Assembly: GCA_017999675.1 (NCBI GenBank)
Contig: JAGNLL010000002.1
Coordinates: 157,649 to 221,648, forward strand
DNA length: 64,000 nucleotides
Direction: 5' to 3'
Origin: Rickettsiales bacterium
Lineage (GTDB): Bacteria > Pseudomonadota > Alphaproteobacteria > Rickettsiales > UBA1997
Shown here: positions 43,921 to 52,723 of the stretch, in pieces
Layout of the letters: the number at the start of each line of letters is the position of its first letter
Numbering within the stretch: position 1 is the first letter of the stretch
Position numbers and translations under genes: made by a program
Notes under the pieces: model-generated
Database searches by the model: none
Told to the model about the DNA's origin: nothing
Seen by the model: only the letters and a program-made list of their open reading frames with translations

Positions 43921-44532
43921 CTAGTTAGCAGACTCAGCTTTAACCTTAGCGTCTCTTTCTTTTTCTAACTCATCAAACAACTCTTTAGTTGCTGCTTGAG
44001 TTTTGTTAATGTTCTCGCGACCCAAGGCAGACTTAGCTGCGCGTGCGGCGAAAGTTTTTTCGCTAGATTCTAAAAACTTGCTGTAATCTTCGTTTTTCAA
44101 AACCATTTGAATGTAAAGTGAACCGTCGGTGCCTTTGTACATGTTGACTCTTTTAACACCAGAAAGTGGCAAGTTTTTTACCACGTCTTTTGTTGCTTGA
44201 GCGAAAAATTCTTCAACATCGTCATTGCCGTTTACTTGAGCTGATCTCAAAGAATTTTTAGTAATGCGGCTAATTTCAGATTGAATTGTTGCGGCAATAT
44301 TTGCTTTGGCGTCAAGCTCAGCTTTTGGAATTTGAAATTGGATGCCGCCTTTTGAAGGGCTTGCAATACCAACGCCACCAACACCGTCTTTTACTGATGG
44401 GTCAATTACCCAAGTTGGCAAATTAGACAATTCGTTGCCGGCATTAATGTTTGGAGTTGCGGTTTTTTTTGCACAGGCAACAGAAAGGCAAAGTGTTGCA
44501 ACTAGGGCTGTGGTAAGAAATTTATTTTTCAT
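43921..44532 (-). CDS. LPP20-like lipoprotein (first gene of lipoprotein operon)
   Basis: 203 residues with the lipoprotein signal MKNKFLTTALVATLCLSVAC. The mature part starts with LSNLPTWVIDPSVKDGVGGVGIASPSKGG, then LDAKANIAATIQSEISR and VKNLPLSGVKRVNMYKGTDGSLYIQMVL, which match the LPP20/FlgP-type fold. FlgP-like proteins form rings or scaffolds in the outer membrane. The gene heads the four-lipoprotein cluster. Confidence 0.7.
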   Translation of the reverse strand: MKNKFLTTALVATLCLSVACAKKTATPNINAGNELSNLPTWVIDPSVKDGVGGVGIASPSKGGIQFQIPKAELDAKANIAATIQSEISRITKNSLRSAQVNGNDDVEEFFAQATKDVVKNLPLSGVKRVNMYKGTDGSLYIQMVLKNEDYSKFLESSEKTFAARAAKSALGRENINKTQAATKELFDELEKERDAKVKAESAN

Positions 44533-44615
44533 ATTTTGTGATTTTTAAGGTGAGGAAAGATCCCTTTAAGGGGTTGCCAAGAACTATTTTTGTGAGGTCT
44601 AAAATAGCAATATTT

Positions 44616-45728
44616 TTAAAGGCTTTCTTTGCTGTAAATAAGCAGTGTGCCAATGGCCAGACAGATAATGGAAATTACCCAAGTGGAGGCAAAAATTGGA
44701 ATTAACGCCGAAGAACCAAGAGAGTTAATGATGCTAGACGTGATGTAAAAAATTAAGCCAACCACAATGCCCAGAAAAATCAGCACAACGGTGTTGCGAT
44801 TGCGCACGTGATTGAGGCCAAAATAGCAGGCAATAAAAACCATCGCCAAAAACAACAGTGGCTTGCTTAAAAGTGAGTGAAAATAAACTTTAAATTTAGT
44901 GGGGTTAAAGCCTGCGGCTTGAAGGTCGGCAATTAAAGAAGGCAGTTCAAAAATTGAAAATAACTGCACGTTTTGAAAGTTGGTGACAACTTTCTGAATC
45001 ACAAAATCAGCCTCAAGACTGGTTGAAATTTTTAGGTTTTTTAAATTTTTATTAATGTTGCTTTCGTCGTTAATTGTCACGTCGTCAAGCAGCCAATAGT
45101 CGTCTTTTAGCAGCATTTCTTCGGCGTCGATTTTTTTGTAAAATTGGCCGTCTTTGTTGAAAAACCAGACGGTCACTTTTTTGAATTCCATGTTTTCTTT
45201 GAAGACTTTTGCGGCTTTAATAATCAGCTCTTCGCTTGGTGCGTCGATATTGCTTTGTTTAATCCACAACCCGTTTGCCGGTGCCACCACTTCTCTTGAA
45301 TCGTTGCGGGTGTATTTGCCTTCTAAAACGTTAAATTTTTTGCTCATTTGAATTGTTAGTGAACCAATTGCAGTCACCCAAAAAATGCCAAGTAGTAGTG
45401 CGGTAATCGCCATTGGGCGCAATAATTGCCACAGCGAAAAACCACTCATTCTAATAATTGTAATTTCGCTTTTTGACGAGAGTAAAAAGAAAGTAATAAT
45501 TGCCGCAATCAGCACCAGAGAAGAGATTACGTCATTTAAAAAATTAGGAATTTGCAGCAAAGCCATGAAGGCAACGGTGTAAAATGGGGCTTGCGAATCT
45601 CTAACTCTTTCAAGTAAATCGAGCAAGTTGATGAAAAAAATCAGCACCGAAAAACCAAAGGCAATTTGGCCAAAACGCATCAAAAAACTTTTGGCGATGT
45701 AAAGGTTAATAAGCCGAAAATTTTTCAT
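44616..45728 (-). CDS. lptG: LPS export system permease LptG
   Basis: 370 residues: three N-terminal and three C-terminal membrane helices around a periplasmic beta-jellyroll (about 105-265), the YjgP/YjgQ family layout. IARLINLYIAKSFL-type start, SGFSLWQLLRPMAI coupling helix and ATP-partner region are seen. It lifts lipopolysaccharide from the inner membrane with LptF and LptB. It overlaps lptF by 4 bases (ATGA). Confidence 0.9.
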   Translation of the reverse strand: MKNFRLINLYIAKSFLMRFGQIAFGFSVLIFFINLLDLLERVRDSQAPFYTVAFMALLQIPNFLNDVISSLVLIAAIITFFLLSSKSEITIIRMSGFSLWQLLRPMAITALLLGIFWVTAIGSLTIQMSKKFNVLEGKYTRNDSREVVAPANGLWIKQSNIDAPSEELIIKAAKVFKENMEFKKVTVWFFNKDGQFYKKIDAEEMLLKDDYWLLDDVTINDESNINKNLKNLKISTSLEADFVIQKVVTNFQNVQLFSIFELPSLIADLQAAGFNPTKFKVYFHSLLSKPLLFLAMVFIACYFGLNHVRNRNTVVLIFLGIVVGLIFYITSSIINSLGSSALIPIFASTWVISIICLAIGTLLIYSKESL

Positions 45729-46801
45729 GATTTTTTATTGGTTAAAAACTTTAGGCAAACCGCAATAAACAAGGCGATGTTGAGGTATAAAAGTGGAATG
45801 CATCCGGCGGATGAGGCGATTAAATCGTAAATTGTAAGGGTGCTAATCAAAAACAAAACTGCGCCAAAAGCCGCAATTAAAACATTGCGCGTGTTGCCGT
45901 TGCGATTGAATTGCCCGTGTAAAATTGCCGACAAGGCAATTAGCGAAAAAATTATTGGAAAAAGCGGAAAGGTAATTCTTTCGTGAAGTTCGGCGCGAAA
46001 TTTTTCTAACAAAATGTAATCGGTGTCAGCTTCGGGTTCGAGAAGGTCTGTAAAAAAACGTTCTTTTGCGTTCCAGCGCGGTAGTTTGGCATTTTGTTTG
46101 TCTTCGGTGAGGTTAAAGACGTAGTCGTCAAAGTTGAGAATTTCAGATTTGCTGTCAAAGCGATTAAATTTTTGCACCGTGCCATCTTCCATGTAAAGCA
46201 AGGCGCTGCTGTCTTTAACAACAATATTTCCTTTTTTTGCGGTGATCGTCACGGAATATTTTTTTGAGCGTTCGTCGTTTAACAAAATGCCAAAAAGATT
46301 ATTATTTTTGTCGCGGTCGCGTGCGTAAATTGTAAGGTTGTTGAGGGTTTCAAAAGTTTGCGGACTAAATGCTAGGCTGGCGTAGTTATTCTTAAAATCG
46401 TAGCGCAAGAGGCGCATTTGTTGGTTGGAATAAGGCATTAAATAAAACGAATTCAAAAAACAAAACATCGAACAAAGCACTGCAAAACCAGCAACGGGGC
46501 GACAAATTTGCAATTTTGTTAGCCCTGAGTTTTTTAAAATTGTAATTTCGTTGTTGGTGAGCATGCGATTGTAGGTCATCAAAATCGCAGCAAAAAGTGA
46601 CACCGGCACAATAAACAAAAGCAGCCAAGGCAAAATCAGCAAAAAGAGGTAGAGAAATTGGCTGATTTTAATGCCATTTTCGGTGACGTATTTAATCAAA
46701 CTAATGGCGCGACTAAACCAGATTAGGCAAATTAAAATCGAGATAAAGCCAAGAAAAGCAGCGACAGTTTTTGTGAAAAGGTAGCGTGAATAAAGGTGCA
46801 A
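45725..46801 (-). CDS. lptF: LPS export system permease LptF
   Basis: 358 residues with the same six-helix plus periplasmic-domain organisation. The start MHLYSRYLFTKTVAAFLGFIS and NNEITILKNSGLTKLQICRPVAGFA (the coupling helix to LptB) are family features. The partner lptG follows directly. With lpxA this shows a functional LPS pathway. Confidence 0.9.
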   Translation of the reverse strand: MHLYSRYLFTKTVAAFLGFISILICLIWFSRAISLIKYVTENGIKISQFLYLFLLILPWLLLFIVPVSLFAAILMTYNRMLTNNEITILKNSGLTKLQICRPVAGFAVLCSMFCFLNSFYLMPYSNQQMRLLRYDFKNNYASLAFSPQTFETLNNLTIYARDRDKNNNLFGILLNDERSKKYSVTITAKKGNIVVKDSSALLYMEDGTVQKFNRFDSKSEILNFDDYVFNLTEDKQNAKLPRWNAKERFFTDLLEPEADTDYILLEKFRAELHERITFPLFPIIFSLIALSAILHGQFNRNGNTRNVLIAAFGAVLFLISTLTIYDLIASSAGCIPLLYLNIALFIAVCLKFLTNKKS

Positions 46802-46885
46802 GGGAATTAAGAATTGGGAATTAAAATTTGTTAGAATTAACTCTTTTGTGAGATAAAAAACTTAATTTCTAAAACTCTAATCAGC

Positions 46886-47095
46886 ATGTCAAAAATAAAA
46901 ATTACGCTTAACGGCGAAGAAAAAATTTTAGAAAAAAAAATCAGCGTGGCTCAGCTAATTGCAGATTTAGAGCTAGATGTAAAAAAAATTGCCGTTGAGA
47001 AAGATTTAGAAATTGTAAACGCCAACCAGTTTGCAGAAATAATTCTCGACGAGGGTAGTAGCGTCGAGATTGTTCATTTTATTGGTGGCGGCTAG
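46886..47095 (+). CDS. thiS: Sulfur-carrier protein ThiS
   Basis: 69 residues ending in GGG; the C-terminal Gly-Gly is the thiocarboxylate site. ITLNGEEKILEKKISVAQLIADLEL and the ANQFAEIILDEGSSVEIVHFIGGG end show the ubiquitin-like ThiS/MoaD fold, closer to ThiS. No thiG, thiF or thiE neighbour is seen, so its pathway cannot be confirmed from this window. The end overlaps the convergent yajQ by 4 bases. Confidence 0.85.
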   Translation: MSKIKITLNGEEKILEKKISVAQLIADLELDVKKIAVEKDLEIVNANQFAEIILDEGSSVEIVHFIGGG

Positions 47096-47583
47096 TCGCG
47101 AAAATTAATAAATTGTAGTGGGGTGTCGTAATTAGTGCCGCGAAGTAGCGCCATTGCTTCTTGCAAATCGTCACGTTTTTTACCGTCAACGCGCACTTCG
47201 TCACCTTTGATTGAAGCCTGAACTTTCATTTTTGAGTCTTTAAATTGCTTCACAATTTTTTTAGCAACTTCTTGATCAATGCCGTTTTTTAGTTTGATTT
47301 CTTGTCTAAAAGTATTTCCCCCAGCCTTTTCTTCTTTTTGAATGTCGAGCGCACGCGGGTCAATGTTGCGTCTCACGCAAAACACTTTCAAAGAATCGCA
47401 AATTTGCCCCAATTTATACTCGCTGTCGGCGGCAAGATTGATCAAATTGTCTTTAATTTTTAGCTCTACCGAAAATGGCGAGCCTTTAAAATCGTAGCGA
47501 TTGGTCAATTCACGCAAAGTTGAATTCACCACATTGTCAATTTCTTGAATGTCGATTTTTGAAACGATGTCGAAGCTAGGCAT
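47092..47583 (-). CDS. yajQ: YajQ-family nucleotide-binding protein
   Basis: 163 residues with the typical start PSFDIVSKIDIQEIDNVVNSTLRELTNRYDFKG and end DLQEAMALLRGTNYDTPLQFINFRD. YajQ proteins bind RNA or cyclic di-GMP in some species; no role is clear here. It is transcribed after metZ. Confidence 0.95.
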   Translation of the reverse strand: MPSFDIVSKIDIQEIDNVVNSTLRELTNRYDFKGSPFSVELKIKDNLINLAADSEYKLGQICDSLKVFCVRRNIDPRALDIQKEEKAGGNTFRQEIKLKNGIDQEVAKKIVKQFKDSKMKVQASIKGDEVRVDGKKRDDLQEAMALLRGTNYDTPLQFINFRD

Positions 47584-47599
47584 GATTTCTCCTGTAAGT

Positions 47600-48799
47600 T
47601 TAGTTGTTTAAAGCTTGGTTGAGGTCGGTGATCAAATCATCAACATGCTCAAGGCCAATTGACAGCCTGCACATTGATTCGGTAATGCCGATTTTTTCTT
47701 GTTCTTCGCGCGCAATACTCGAGTGAGTAGTGGTTGCAGGGTGGGTGATTAAAGTTTTTGAATCACCAAAATTATTTGAAATATCAATTAGTTTTAGGCG
47801 ATTCATAAAAGCAAATGCCTCATCTTTGCCGCCTTTGATTTCTAGCGCCAAAACCGTGCCGCCGTTTTTCATTTGCTTACGCGCAATTTCAAACTGGGCG
47901 TGCGACTTCAGCGTTGGAAACAAAACTTTTTTAATTTTTGGATGGTTTTCCAAAAACTCAGCAATTTTTTGCGCATTGGCGCAGTGGCGCTCCATTCTTA
48001 GCGAAAAAGTTTCAAGCGATTTTAAAGCAATCCACGCGTTAAACGGACTAAGCGCTGGTCCGGTGTGGCGATGAAACGGCAGTAAAACTTCTTTAATAAA
48101 ATGCTGACTACCAACAACGCATCCGCCCAGCGTGCGACCTTGTCCGTCAATGTGTTTGGTGGTTGAATAAACCACAGAATCAGCGCCAAGTTCGAGCGGT
48201 TTTTGGGTAAAAGACGAAACAAAAATATTGTCTACAATCAAGTGCGCGCCGTGTTTTTTGCAAAGGTCGGCAACGAATTTAATGTCGATAATTTCTAAAT
48301 TTGGATTGGCCGGCGTTTCAATAAAAACCACTTTGGTGTTTTTCTTAAAAGCTTTGCGCCACTCGTCTTCGTTGACTCCGTCAACTAGAGTCACCTCAAT
48401 TCCGTAATTTGGCAAAACCTTGTTGGCAATGTAAAAGCACGAGCCAAACAAAACGCGCGAAGCAATAAAATGATCCCCCGCTTTGATCTGACACATGATT
48501 GTAGCAAAAACCGCCGCCATGCCTGAGCCCATGACGCAGGCGGCTTCTGAGCCTTCAAGCAGCGCCATTTTTTCTTCCAGCATTTTTAGGCTTGGGTTTA
48601 CGTAGCGTGAGTAAACGTAGCCCGGATCAACGCCGTTGAAACGGCTTTCAGCAACTTCTGCTGAGTTGTAGCAAAAACCTGAGTTTAAAAAAATTGCTTC
48701 CGACGTTTCGCCAAAGTTAGAGCGAATCGTGCCGCCGCGCACTGCTTGGGTGTCGGGGTGAAAGTTTTTGAAATCGATGTTTTTGTTTTTGTAATTCAT
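47600..48799 (-). CDS. metZ: O-succinylhomoserine sulfhydrylase
   Basis: 399 residues of the Cys/Met-metabolism PLP family. The PLP-binding Lys lies in VYSTTKHIDGQGRTLGGCVVG; FLNSGFCYNSAEVAESRFNG and GSGMAAVFATIMCQIKAGDH are also characteristic. It converts activated homoserine plus sulfide to homocysteine. With MetX and MetW in this window it completes the direct-sulfhydrylation route. MetZ and MetY differ little, so the acyl group (succinyl or acetyl) is inferred. Confidence 0.9.
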   Translation of the reverse strand: MNYKNKNIDFKNFHPDTQAVRGGTIRSNFGETSEAIFLNSGFCYNSAEVAESRFNGVDPGYVYSRYVNPSLKMLEEKMALLEGSEAACVMGSGMAAVFATIMCQIKAGDHFIASRVLFGSCFYIANKVLPNYGIEVTLVDGVNEDEWRKAFKKNTKVVFIETPANPNLEIIDIKFVADLCKKHGAHLIVDNIFVSSFTQKPLELGADSVVYSTTKHIDGQGRTLGGCVVGSQHFIKEVLLPFHRHTGPALSPFNAWIALKSLETFSLRMERHCANAQKIAEFLENHPKIKKVLFPTLKSHAQFEIARKQMKNGGTVLALEIKGGKDEAFAFMNRLKLIDISNNFGDSKTLITHPATTTHSSIAREEQEKIGITESMCRLSIGLEHVDDLITDLNQALNN

Positions 48800-48914
48800 T
48801 TGAGGGTGGGGAGATTTTTTTTGTCAGAAGAATTTTTGAGGTGAGTTTTGTACTGGTGGTTCCTTTAGAGTCAATTTGTGGAAGGATGCACAAGCTCAGC
48901 ATGACTTTAAGCGC

Positions 48915-49003
48915 AGGACGGGATTTGTAATCCCGTCCTCACGTTCATTTCAAATTTACAAGTGAGGAAATGAAGGTGTGGACTGGGTTGCAAACCCAGT
49001 CCA
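48915..49003. repeat. Triple-hairpin repeat family E, copy 1
   Basis: Three consecutive hairpins: GGACGGGATT/AATCCCGTCC (48915-48939), a central GTTCATTTC/GAAATGAA-type stem (48943-48975) and GGACTGGGTT/AACCCAGTCC (48979-49003). The same set in inverted order occurs at 60671. No gene is seen in the 363-base stretch from 48800 to 49162 apart from this repeat and a terminator. Confidence 0.85.
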
Positions 49004-49101
49004 GCTTGGGTTTTTAAAGCCAAAAAAAGCCAAAAACCCCAAACCTACTTTCAATTTTGACACGCTCAACTCTCAAAACCATTGATTATACTGACTCGGC
49101 A

Positions 49102-49135
49102 AAAAAAGGTAATTCCTGCCACCGTGGCAGGAATT
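49102..49135 (-). terminator. Rho-independent terminator
   Basis: On the minus strand AATTCCTGCCA/TGGCAGGAATT forms an 11-base stem followed by ACCTTTTTTT. It lies 28 bases after the stop of the aas remnant, ending the LplT-aas unit. Confidence 0.8.
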
Positions 49136-49162
49136 CAAAAATCTTGCAAAAAAACCAACAAC

Positions 49163-49666
49163 TTATTTCGCCAACTCACGCAAGGCAACGTAGTCAATTT
49201 TTCCAGTGCCAAGCAGCGGCAATTTTTCTAAAAAAATAATTTCTTTTGGCACTGCAAGTTCGCTAATTCCATTCTCTCTAAAATAAGTAAAAATATCTTG
49301 GCGAGTCAAAGTGGAAGAGGTTGTAGTCAGCACCAACTGCTCACCTTTTTTAACGTCAGGAATTGCAATTACGGCGTGCGCTGCGCTGGGCAAAAACTTA
49401 CTCAAATTAATTTCAACTGCGGTAAGCGAAACCATTTCGCCAATCAACACGCGAAGCCAATTGAAAACGATTAGCCTTAATATTTTTGCTACTTAAAGCC
49501 ACGCCTTTTGGAAGGTCTTCAGAGCCTGAGGTGAAAAGTACCGCGCAAGGTTCACTCGAGTGAGAAATCGGCAAATTTCTGCGCGCAAATTTTGCTGCAA
49601 AAAAAGCGTTTAGTTTTTTTAAAAATTAATTTTTTGGACAATTTCTTCGAGGTAGAAAATTTGAAT
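49163..49666 (-). pseudogene. aas: Decayed acyl-ACP synthetase/acyltransferase (Aas-like) remnant
   Basis: Three pieces of the AMP-binding domain of Aas survive in order. Upstream, IFYLEEIVQKINF (to about 49629), then after a frameshift KLNAFFAAKFARRNLPISHSS and AVLFTSGSEDLPKGVALSSKN (the A3 motif, to about 49447), then after a junction GEMVSLTAVE through PLLGTGKIDYVALREL (C-terminal domain, A8 and A10 motifs). About 240 residues of the middle of the domain and the whole N-terminal PlsC domain are gone. The last piece could make a 95-residue frame but is not a functional enzyme. Intact Aas re-acylates lysophospholipid imported by LplT, whose homologue is the next gene upstream. Confidence 0.85.
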
Positions 49667-49735
49667 CCCCTCCTTTTCAAGAAAATCGTACTAAGCCCCT
49701 CCTTTTTGAAGGAGGGGCTGGGGTGGTTATTTGCA
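49667..49735. repeat. Palindromic repeat family A, copy 3
   Basis: Inverted CCCCTCCTTTTCAAG and CTTTTTGAAGGAGGGG arms with an outer GGGGTGGTTATTTGCA arm preserved only on the right. It fills the gap where the PlsC domain of aas should be, so it lies in, or arose with, the deletion. Confidence 0.82.
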
Positions 49736-49777
49736 AGGTATTAAAGTAAATTTAGATCTCAGAAGTGCAGCAAAAAA

Positions 49778-51055
49778 TTACCCCTTGCGAATTTTTCGAA
49801 TCACAAAAAACACAGCAATATTAGCAATTCCAACCAGTAAGAAAATTTGTAAAAGGTTGAAATTGAGCGCAAATAAAATCGCGGCAAAAACGCTGGCAAG
49901 CACCATAAACAAAGCATTTAACACGTTATTCGCCGCAATGATTCGCGACAAATATTTTTCGTCAGATCGGTGCTGCATGATGGCGTAAAGTGGTACAATG
50001 TATATACCAGAAGAAATGGCGATTGTTAGTAATCCCAAGATTACAAAATAATTCGCAAAGCCACCGACAAAAAATTCTTTTAAGCTAATTAATTCGAGAG
50101 GTGTTGCGTAAAAATAGCTAGCGACGCAAAAAATAATAATGCCAAGCGAAATGCCAATTGAGCCATAAGGCACAAGGCGTGAGTCGATTTTGCCTTTAAG
50201 CAATTTGTTGCAAAATATTGAACCAATGCCAATGCCAATCGAAAAAATTGCCAAGAAAAGTGTGACGATAAATTCGTCGCCATTGATGAAATTTTTAGTG
50301 TAGATTGGAAATTGCGACAAGAAGGTGACGCCTACAAACCAAAACCACGAGATGCCAATAATTGAGCGCCAAACCGATTTTTCTTTTTTGGCGTAGGCAA
50401 CAATTTTTAGAGTTTGGGCAAAGATGTTGAAGCTGATTTTTAACTTTGAATCAGGCGCTTTTGACTTAGGAATGAAGCGGCTTGCCAGCGCACCAATCAT
50501 TGCAAAAAACACCACAGCAATTGAGATAATTTTAATGCCATTTTCTGACAAAATCACAATGGCGCCAAAAATTGTGCCAAGCAAAATTGCTAAAAATGTG
50601 CCGCCTTCAATCAGTGCATTTCCGCTGATTAGTTCATTGTCTTTGAGATGCTCGGGAAGCAGGCTATATTTGAGTGGGCCGAAGAAAGTTGAGTGAACTC
50701 CCATTAAAAAAAGCAGCGTTAAAAGCAGGTAAATATTTTCAAAATAAAATCCAAAAAAACAAAAAATCATAATCGCAATTTCAGCGATTTTGATGATTTG
50801 AATTAGCTGCGATTTTTCAAATTTATCTGCCACTTGTCCGGCCAGTGCAGAAAAAAGAAAGAAGGGTAAAATAAACAAACCAGATGCCAGTGTGACCATG
50901 ATCGGAGCACTAATATCAAGCTTTTCGGCCATTTGGTAGGTAAACCAAATTAAGAAGGCATTTTTAAAAACATTGTCGTTAAAGGCGCCGAAAAACTGGG
51001 TGATGAAAAGTGGTAGAAATTTTTTGGATTTGAGTAGGTGAGACTGATTTTTCAT
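49778..51055 (-). CDS. LplT-like major facilitator, lysophospholipid transporter
   Basis: The Met at 51055 (MKNQSHLLKSKKFLPLF) gives 425 residues; upstream in-frame sequence is the family D repeat. About 12 hydrophobic helices. FLPLFITQFFGAFNDNVFKNAFLIWFTYQM and FFGPLKYSLLPEHLKDNELISGNALIEGGTFLAILLG are the LplT family patterns. It should move lysophospholipid inward for re-acylation by Aas; the aas gene downstream is broken, so the transporter may be losing its purpose. In some relatives it is fused to PlsC and the AMP-binding domain. Confidence 0.85.
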   Translation of the reverse strand: MKNQSHLLKSKKFLPLFITQFFGAFNDNVFKNAFLIWFTYQMAEKLDISAPIMVTLASGLFILPFFLFSALAGQVADKFEKSQLIQIIKIAEIAIMIFCFFGFYFENIYLLLTLLFLMGVHSTFFGPLKYSLLPEHLKDNELISGNALIEGGTFLAILLGTIFGAIVILSENGIKIISIAVVFFAMIGALASRFIPKSKAPDSKLKISFNIFAQTLKIVAYAKKEKSVWRSIIGISWFWFVGVTFLSQFPIYTKNFINGDEFIVTLFLAIFSIGIGIGSIFCNKLLKGKIDSRLVPYGSIGISLGIIIFCVASYFYATPLELISLKEFFVGGFANYFVILGLLTIAISSGIYIVPLYAIMQHRSDEKYLSRIIAANNVLNALFMVLASVFAAILFALNFNLLQIFLLVGIANIAVFFVIRKIRKG

Positions 51056-51087
51056 TTTGGTAAAATGTTGTTTTATTTCTGAATTGA

Positions 51088-51170
51088 GATCCTGAAACAA
51101 GTTCAGGATGACGGATTGTAGGCGAACGATCCCAGCCACCATCAAGTCATCCTGAACTTGTTTCAGGATC
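51088..51170. repeat. Palindromic repeat family D
   Basis: Arms GATCCTGAAACAAGTTCAGG and complement 33 bases apart; each arm is itself a palindrome (CCTGAAACAAGTTCAGG). It lies in the leader of the LplT-like gene. The motif resembles the GATCCTGAA-type palindromes dispersed in many alphaproteobacterial genomes, which I know generally but cannot confirm here. Confidence 0.8.
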
Positions 51171-51187
51171 TTGTTCGAGAGCAATTG

Positions 51188-51880
51188 CTAATTCTTTATC
51201 TTCAGCTTCTCCAACATTTGATCGGTGTCGCTACGCAATAATTCAACCTTCACCTCAGTGGTTCCTTGCCCTTTAAACTCCAGCAAAGTTGCCGCTTTTT
51301 CTGACACATCAATCACACGATTTTTTGCAAAAGGTCCGCGGTCGTTAACGCGTACCACCACACTTTTATTGTTGCGCAAGTTGGTGACGCGAACAAGAGA
51401 TGGTAGTGGCAAAGTTGGGTGCGCCGCAGTCATGCTGCCCATGTTGTAGGTTTCGCCATTGGCGGTGGCCTTGCCGTGAAAATCGTCGCCGTACCACGAG
51501 GCGGTGCCGATTTCTTCAAAATCTTCGTAATTTTGCGGAATGTAATTTACGCCAAAAATTTGGTAGGGATTGCCGATTTTGAAAATGCCGGTGTATTTGC
51601 CGTCGTCATCGACAAAATTTTCGGTGTCGGCGGTGACTAATTTTAGGTCTTCACTAATTTCTGGAGCTTCTTCTGATTTTTTAAAAACGAAGCTAGGGTT
51701 TTTGGGAATGCCTGCCTGCATTGACTCTGAAGGCTTAACGTAATCTGAATATTTACTAGCAATTCGGGTGTTTGGATTTTCTTTTTTCTTGCTGTGATGT
51801 CGTTTAGTTGTTTTGGTGGTTTGACCAGAGCAGCTTGAAATTAGTGCTAAAGTTAAAACCGCTAAGCAAATTTTTTTCAT
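51188..51880 (-). CDS. rlpA: Septal lipoprotein RlpA
   Basis: 230 residues with a lipoprotein signal (MKKICLAVLTLALISSC) and a double-psi beta-barrel domain about 120-215: GTASWYGDDFHGKATANGETYNMGSMTAAHPTLPLPSLVRVTNLRN, then VVVRVNDRGPFAKNRVIDVSEKAA. RlpA cleaves naked glycan strands or binds them at the septum. The SPOR domain of E. coli RlpA is absent. It starts directly at the end of metW. Confidence 0.94.
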   Translation of the reverse strand: MKKICLAVLTLALISSCSGQTTKTTKRHHSKKKENPNTRIASKYSDYVKPSESMQAGIPKNPSFVFKKSEEAPEISEDLKLVTADTENFVDDDGKYTGIFKIGNPYQIFGVNYIPQNYEDFEEIGTASWYGDDFHGKATANGETYNMGSMTAAHPTLPLPSLVRVTNLRNNKSVVVRVNDRGPFAKNRVIDVSEKAATLLEFKGQGTTEVKVELLRSDTDQMLEKLKIKN

Positions 51881-52621
51881 TTACGATTTCGAAGTTGTTG
51901 ATAGGAAAGCGGCGTGAACAGGTGCTTCAAAGCCTGCTTGATGATTTTTTTTAAAGGCAAATTCTTCTTGTGCGGTTGGTGCAAATTCATTTTTTGTAAT
52001 CAAAAAAATTCCGTATTCGGCAAAAAAGTTTGCCAAAAAATTGCAGCCAAAAAAGCCCAAAAGCTTGTGCTTAGAGGTTAGAAAAGTTTTTTTCTTAATT
52101 GAAAAACCGAGATCGTGGCAAAGTTTTTCAAAATCTTTAATCGAACAAAAGTGAATGTTTGGCGTGTCAAACCATTGAAAAGGAATGGCTTTGTTAACTG
52201 GCATTGAGCCTTTAAGAAAAAGGTGCAGGCGGTTTCTAAAATGCGCAAAATTTGGTAAAGACACAACCGCAAACTCGGCAATGCGTAACATTTCTTCCAG
52301 AATTTCTTTGGGTTTTTGTGTGGCCTGAATTGTTTGGCTTAAAATGGCAAAATCAAAATTGCGATCGGGGTAAAAAGTAAGATCATTTTCGGCATCGCCC
52401 TGAATTGCCGAAATGCCGCGAGTAAGCGCCAAACTAACTTGCGCCTGCGAAATTTCTAACCCGCGCGCGTCAACATTTTTGGTTTTTTTGAGGAACTCCA
52501 AAAGTTCGCCGTCGCCGCAGCCAATGTCTAAAACCTTAGAATTAGGTTTAATGAGCTGGGCGATAATTTCTAAATCGTAGCGGATCTGGTGTTTGACAAT
52601 GTTTTGGGTGATTGAGGTCAT
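51881..52621 (-). CDS. metW: MetW-like methyltransferase-fold protein of methionine biosynthesis
   Basis: 246 residues. The start KHQIRYDLEIIAQLIKPNSKVLDIGCGDGELLEFLKK and the NFAHFRNRLHLFLKGSMPVNKAIPFQWFDTPNIHFCSIKDF segment are diagnostic. MetW partners MetX in alphaproteobacteria and is needed for homoserine acylation. The two genes are usually adjacent; here they are about 4 kb apart and in different units. About 45 residues at the C-terminus are extra. Confidence 0.92.
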   Translation of the reverse strand: MTSITQNIVKHQIRYDLEIIAQLIKPNSKVLDIGCGDGELLEFLKKTKNVDARGLEISQAQVSLALTRGISAIQGDAENDLTFYPDRNFDFAILSQTIQATQKPKEILEEMLRIAEFAVVSLPNFAHFRNRLHLFLKGSMPVNKAIPFQWFDTPNIHFCSIKDFEKLCHDLGFSIKKKTFLTSKHKLLGFFGCNFLANFFAEYGIFLITKNEFAPTAQEEFAFKKNHQAGFEAPVHAAFLSTTSKS

Positions 52622-52723
52622 GTGACTTAGGCGAAGATTGGTTAACTTAAAGGTCGGTTAATTCGAGCCTAAAATTCTAAAAAAACCAACCCTAAACCAA
52701 CTTCATCAATTTCAAGAATTTTT

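Noticed and set aside
49163..49450. A 95-codon gene of its own
   Set aside because: It is the C-terminal piece of an AMP-binding enzyme, with upstream pieces in other frames, so it belongs to a pseudogene.
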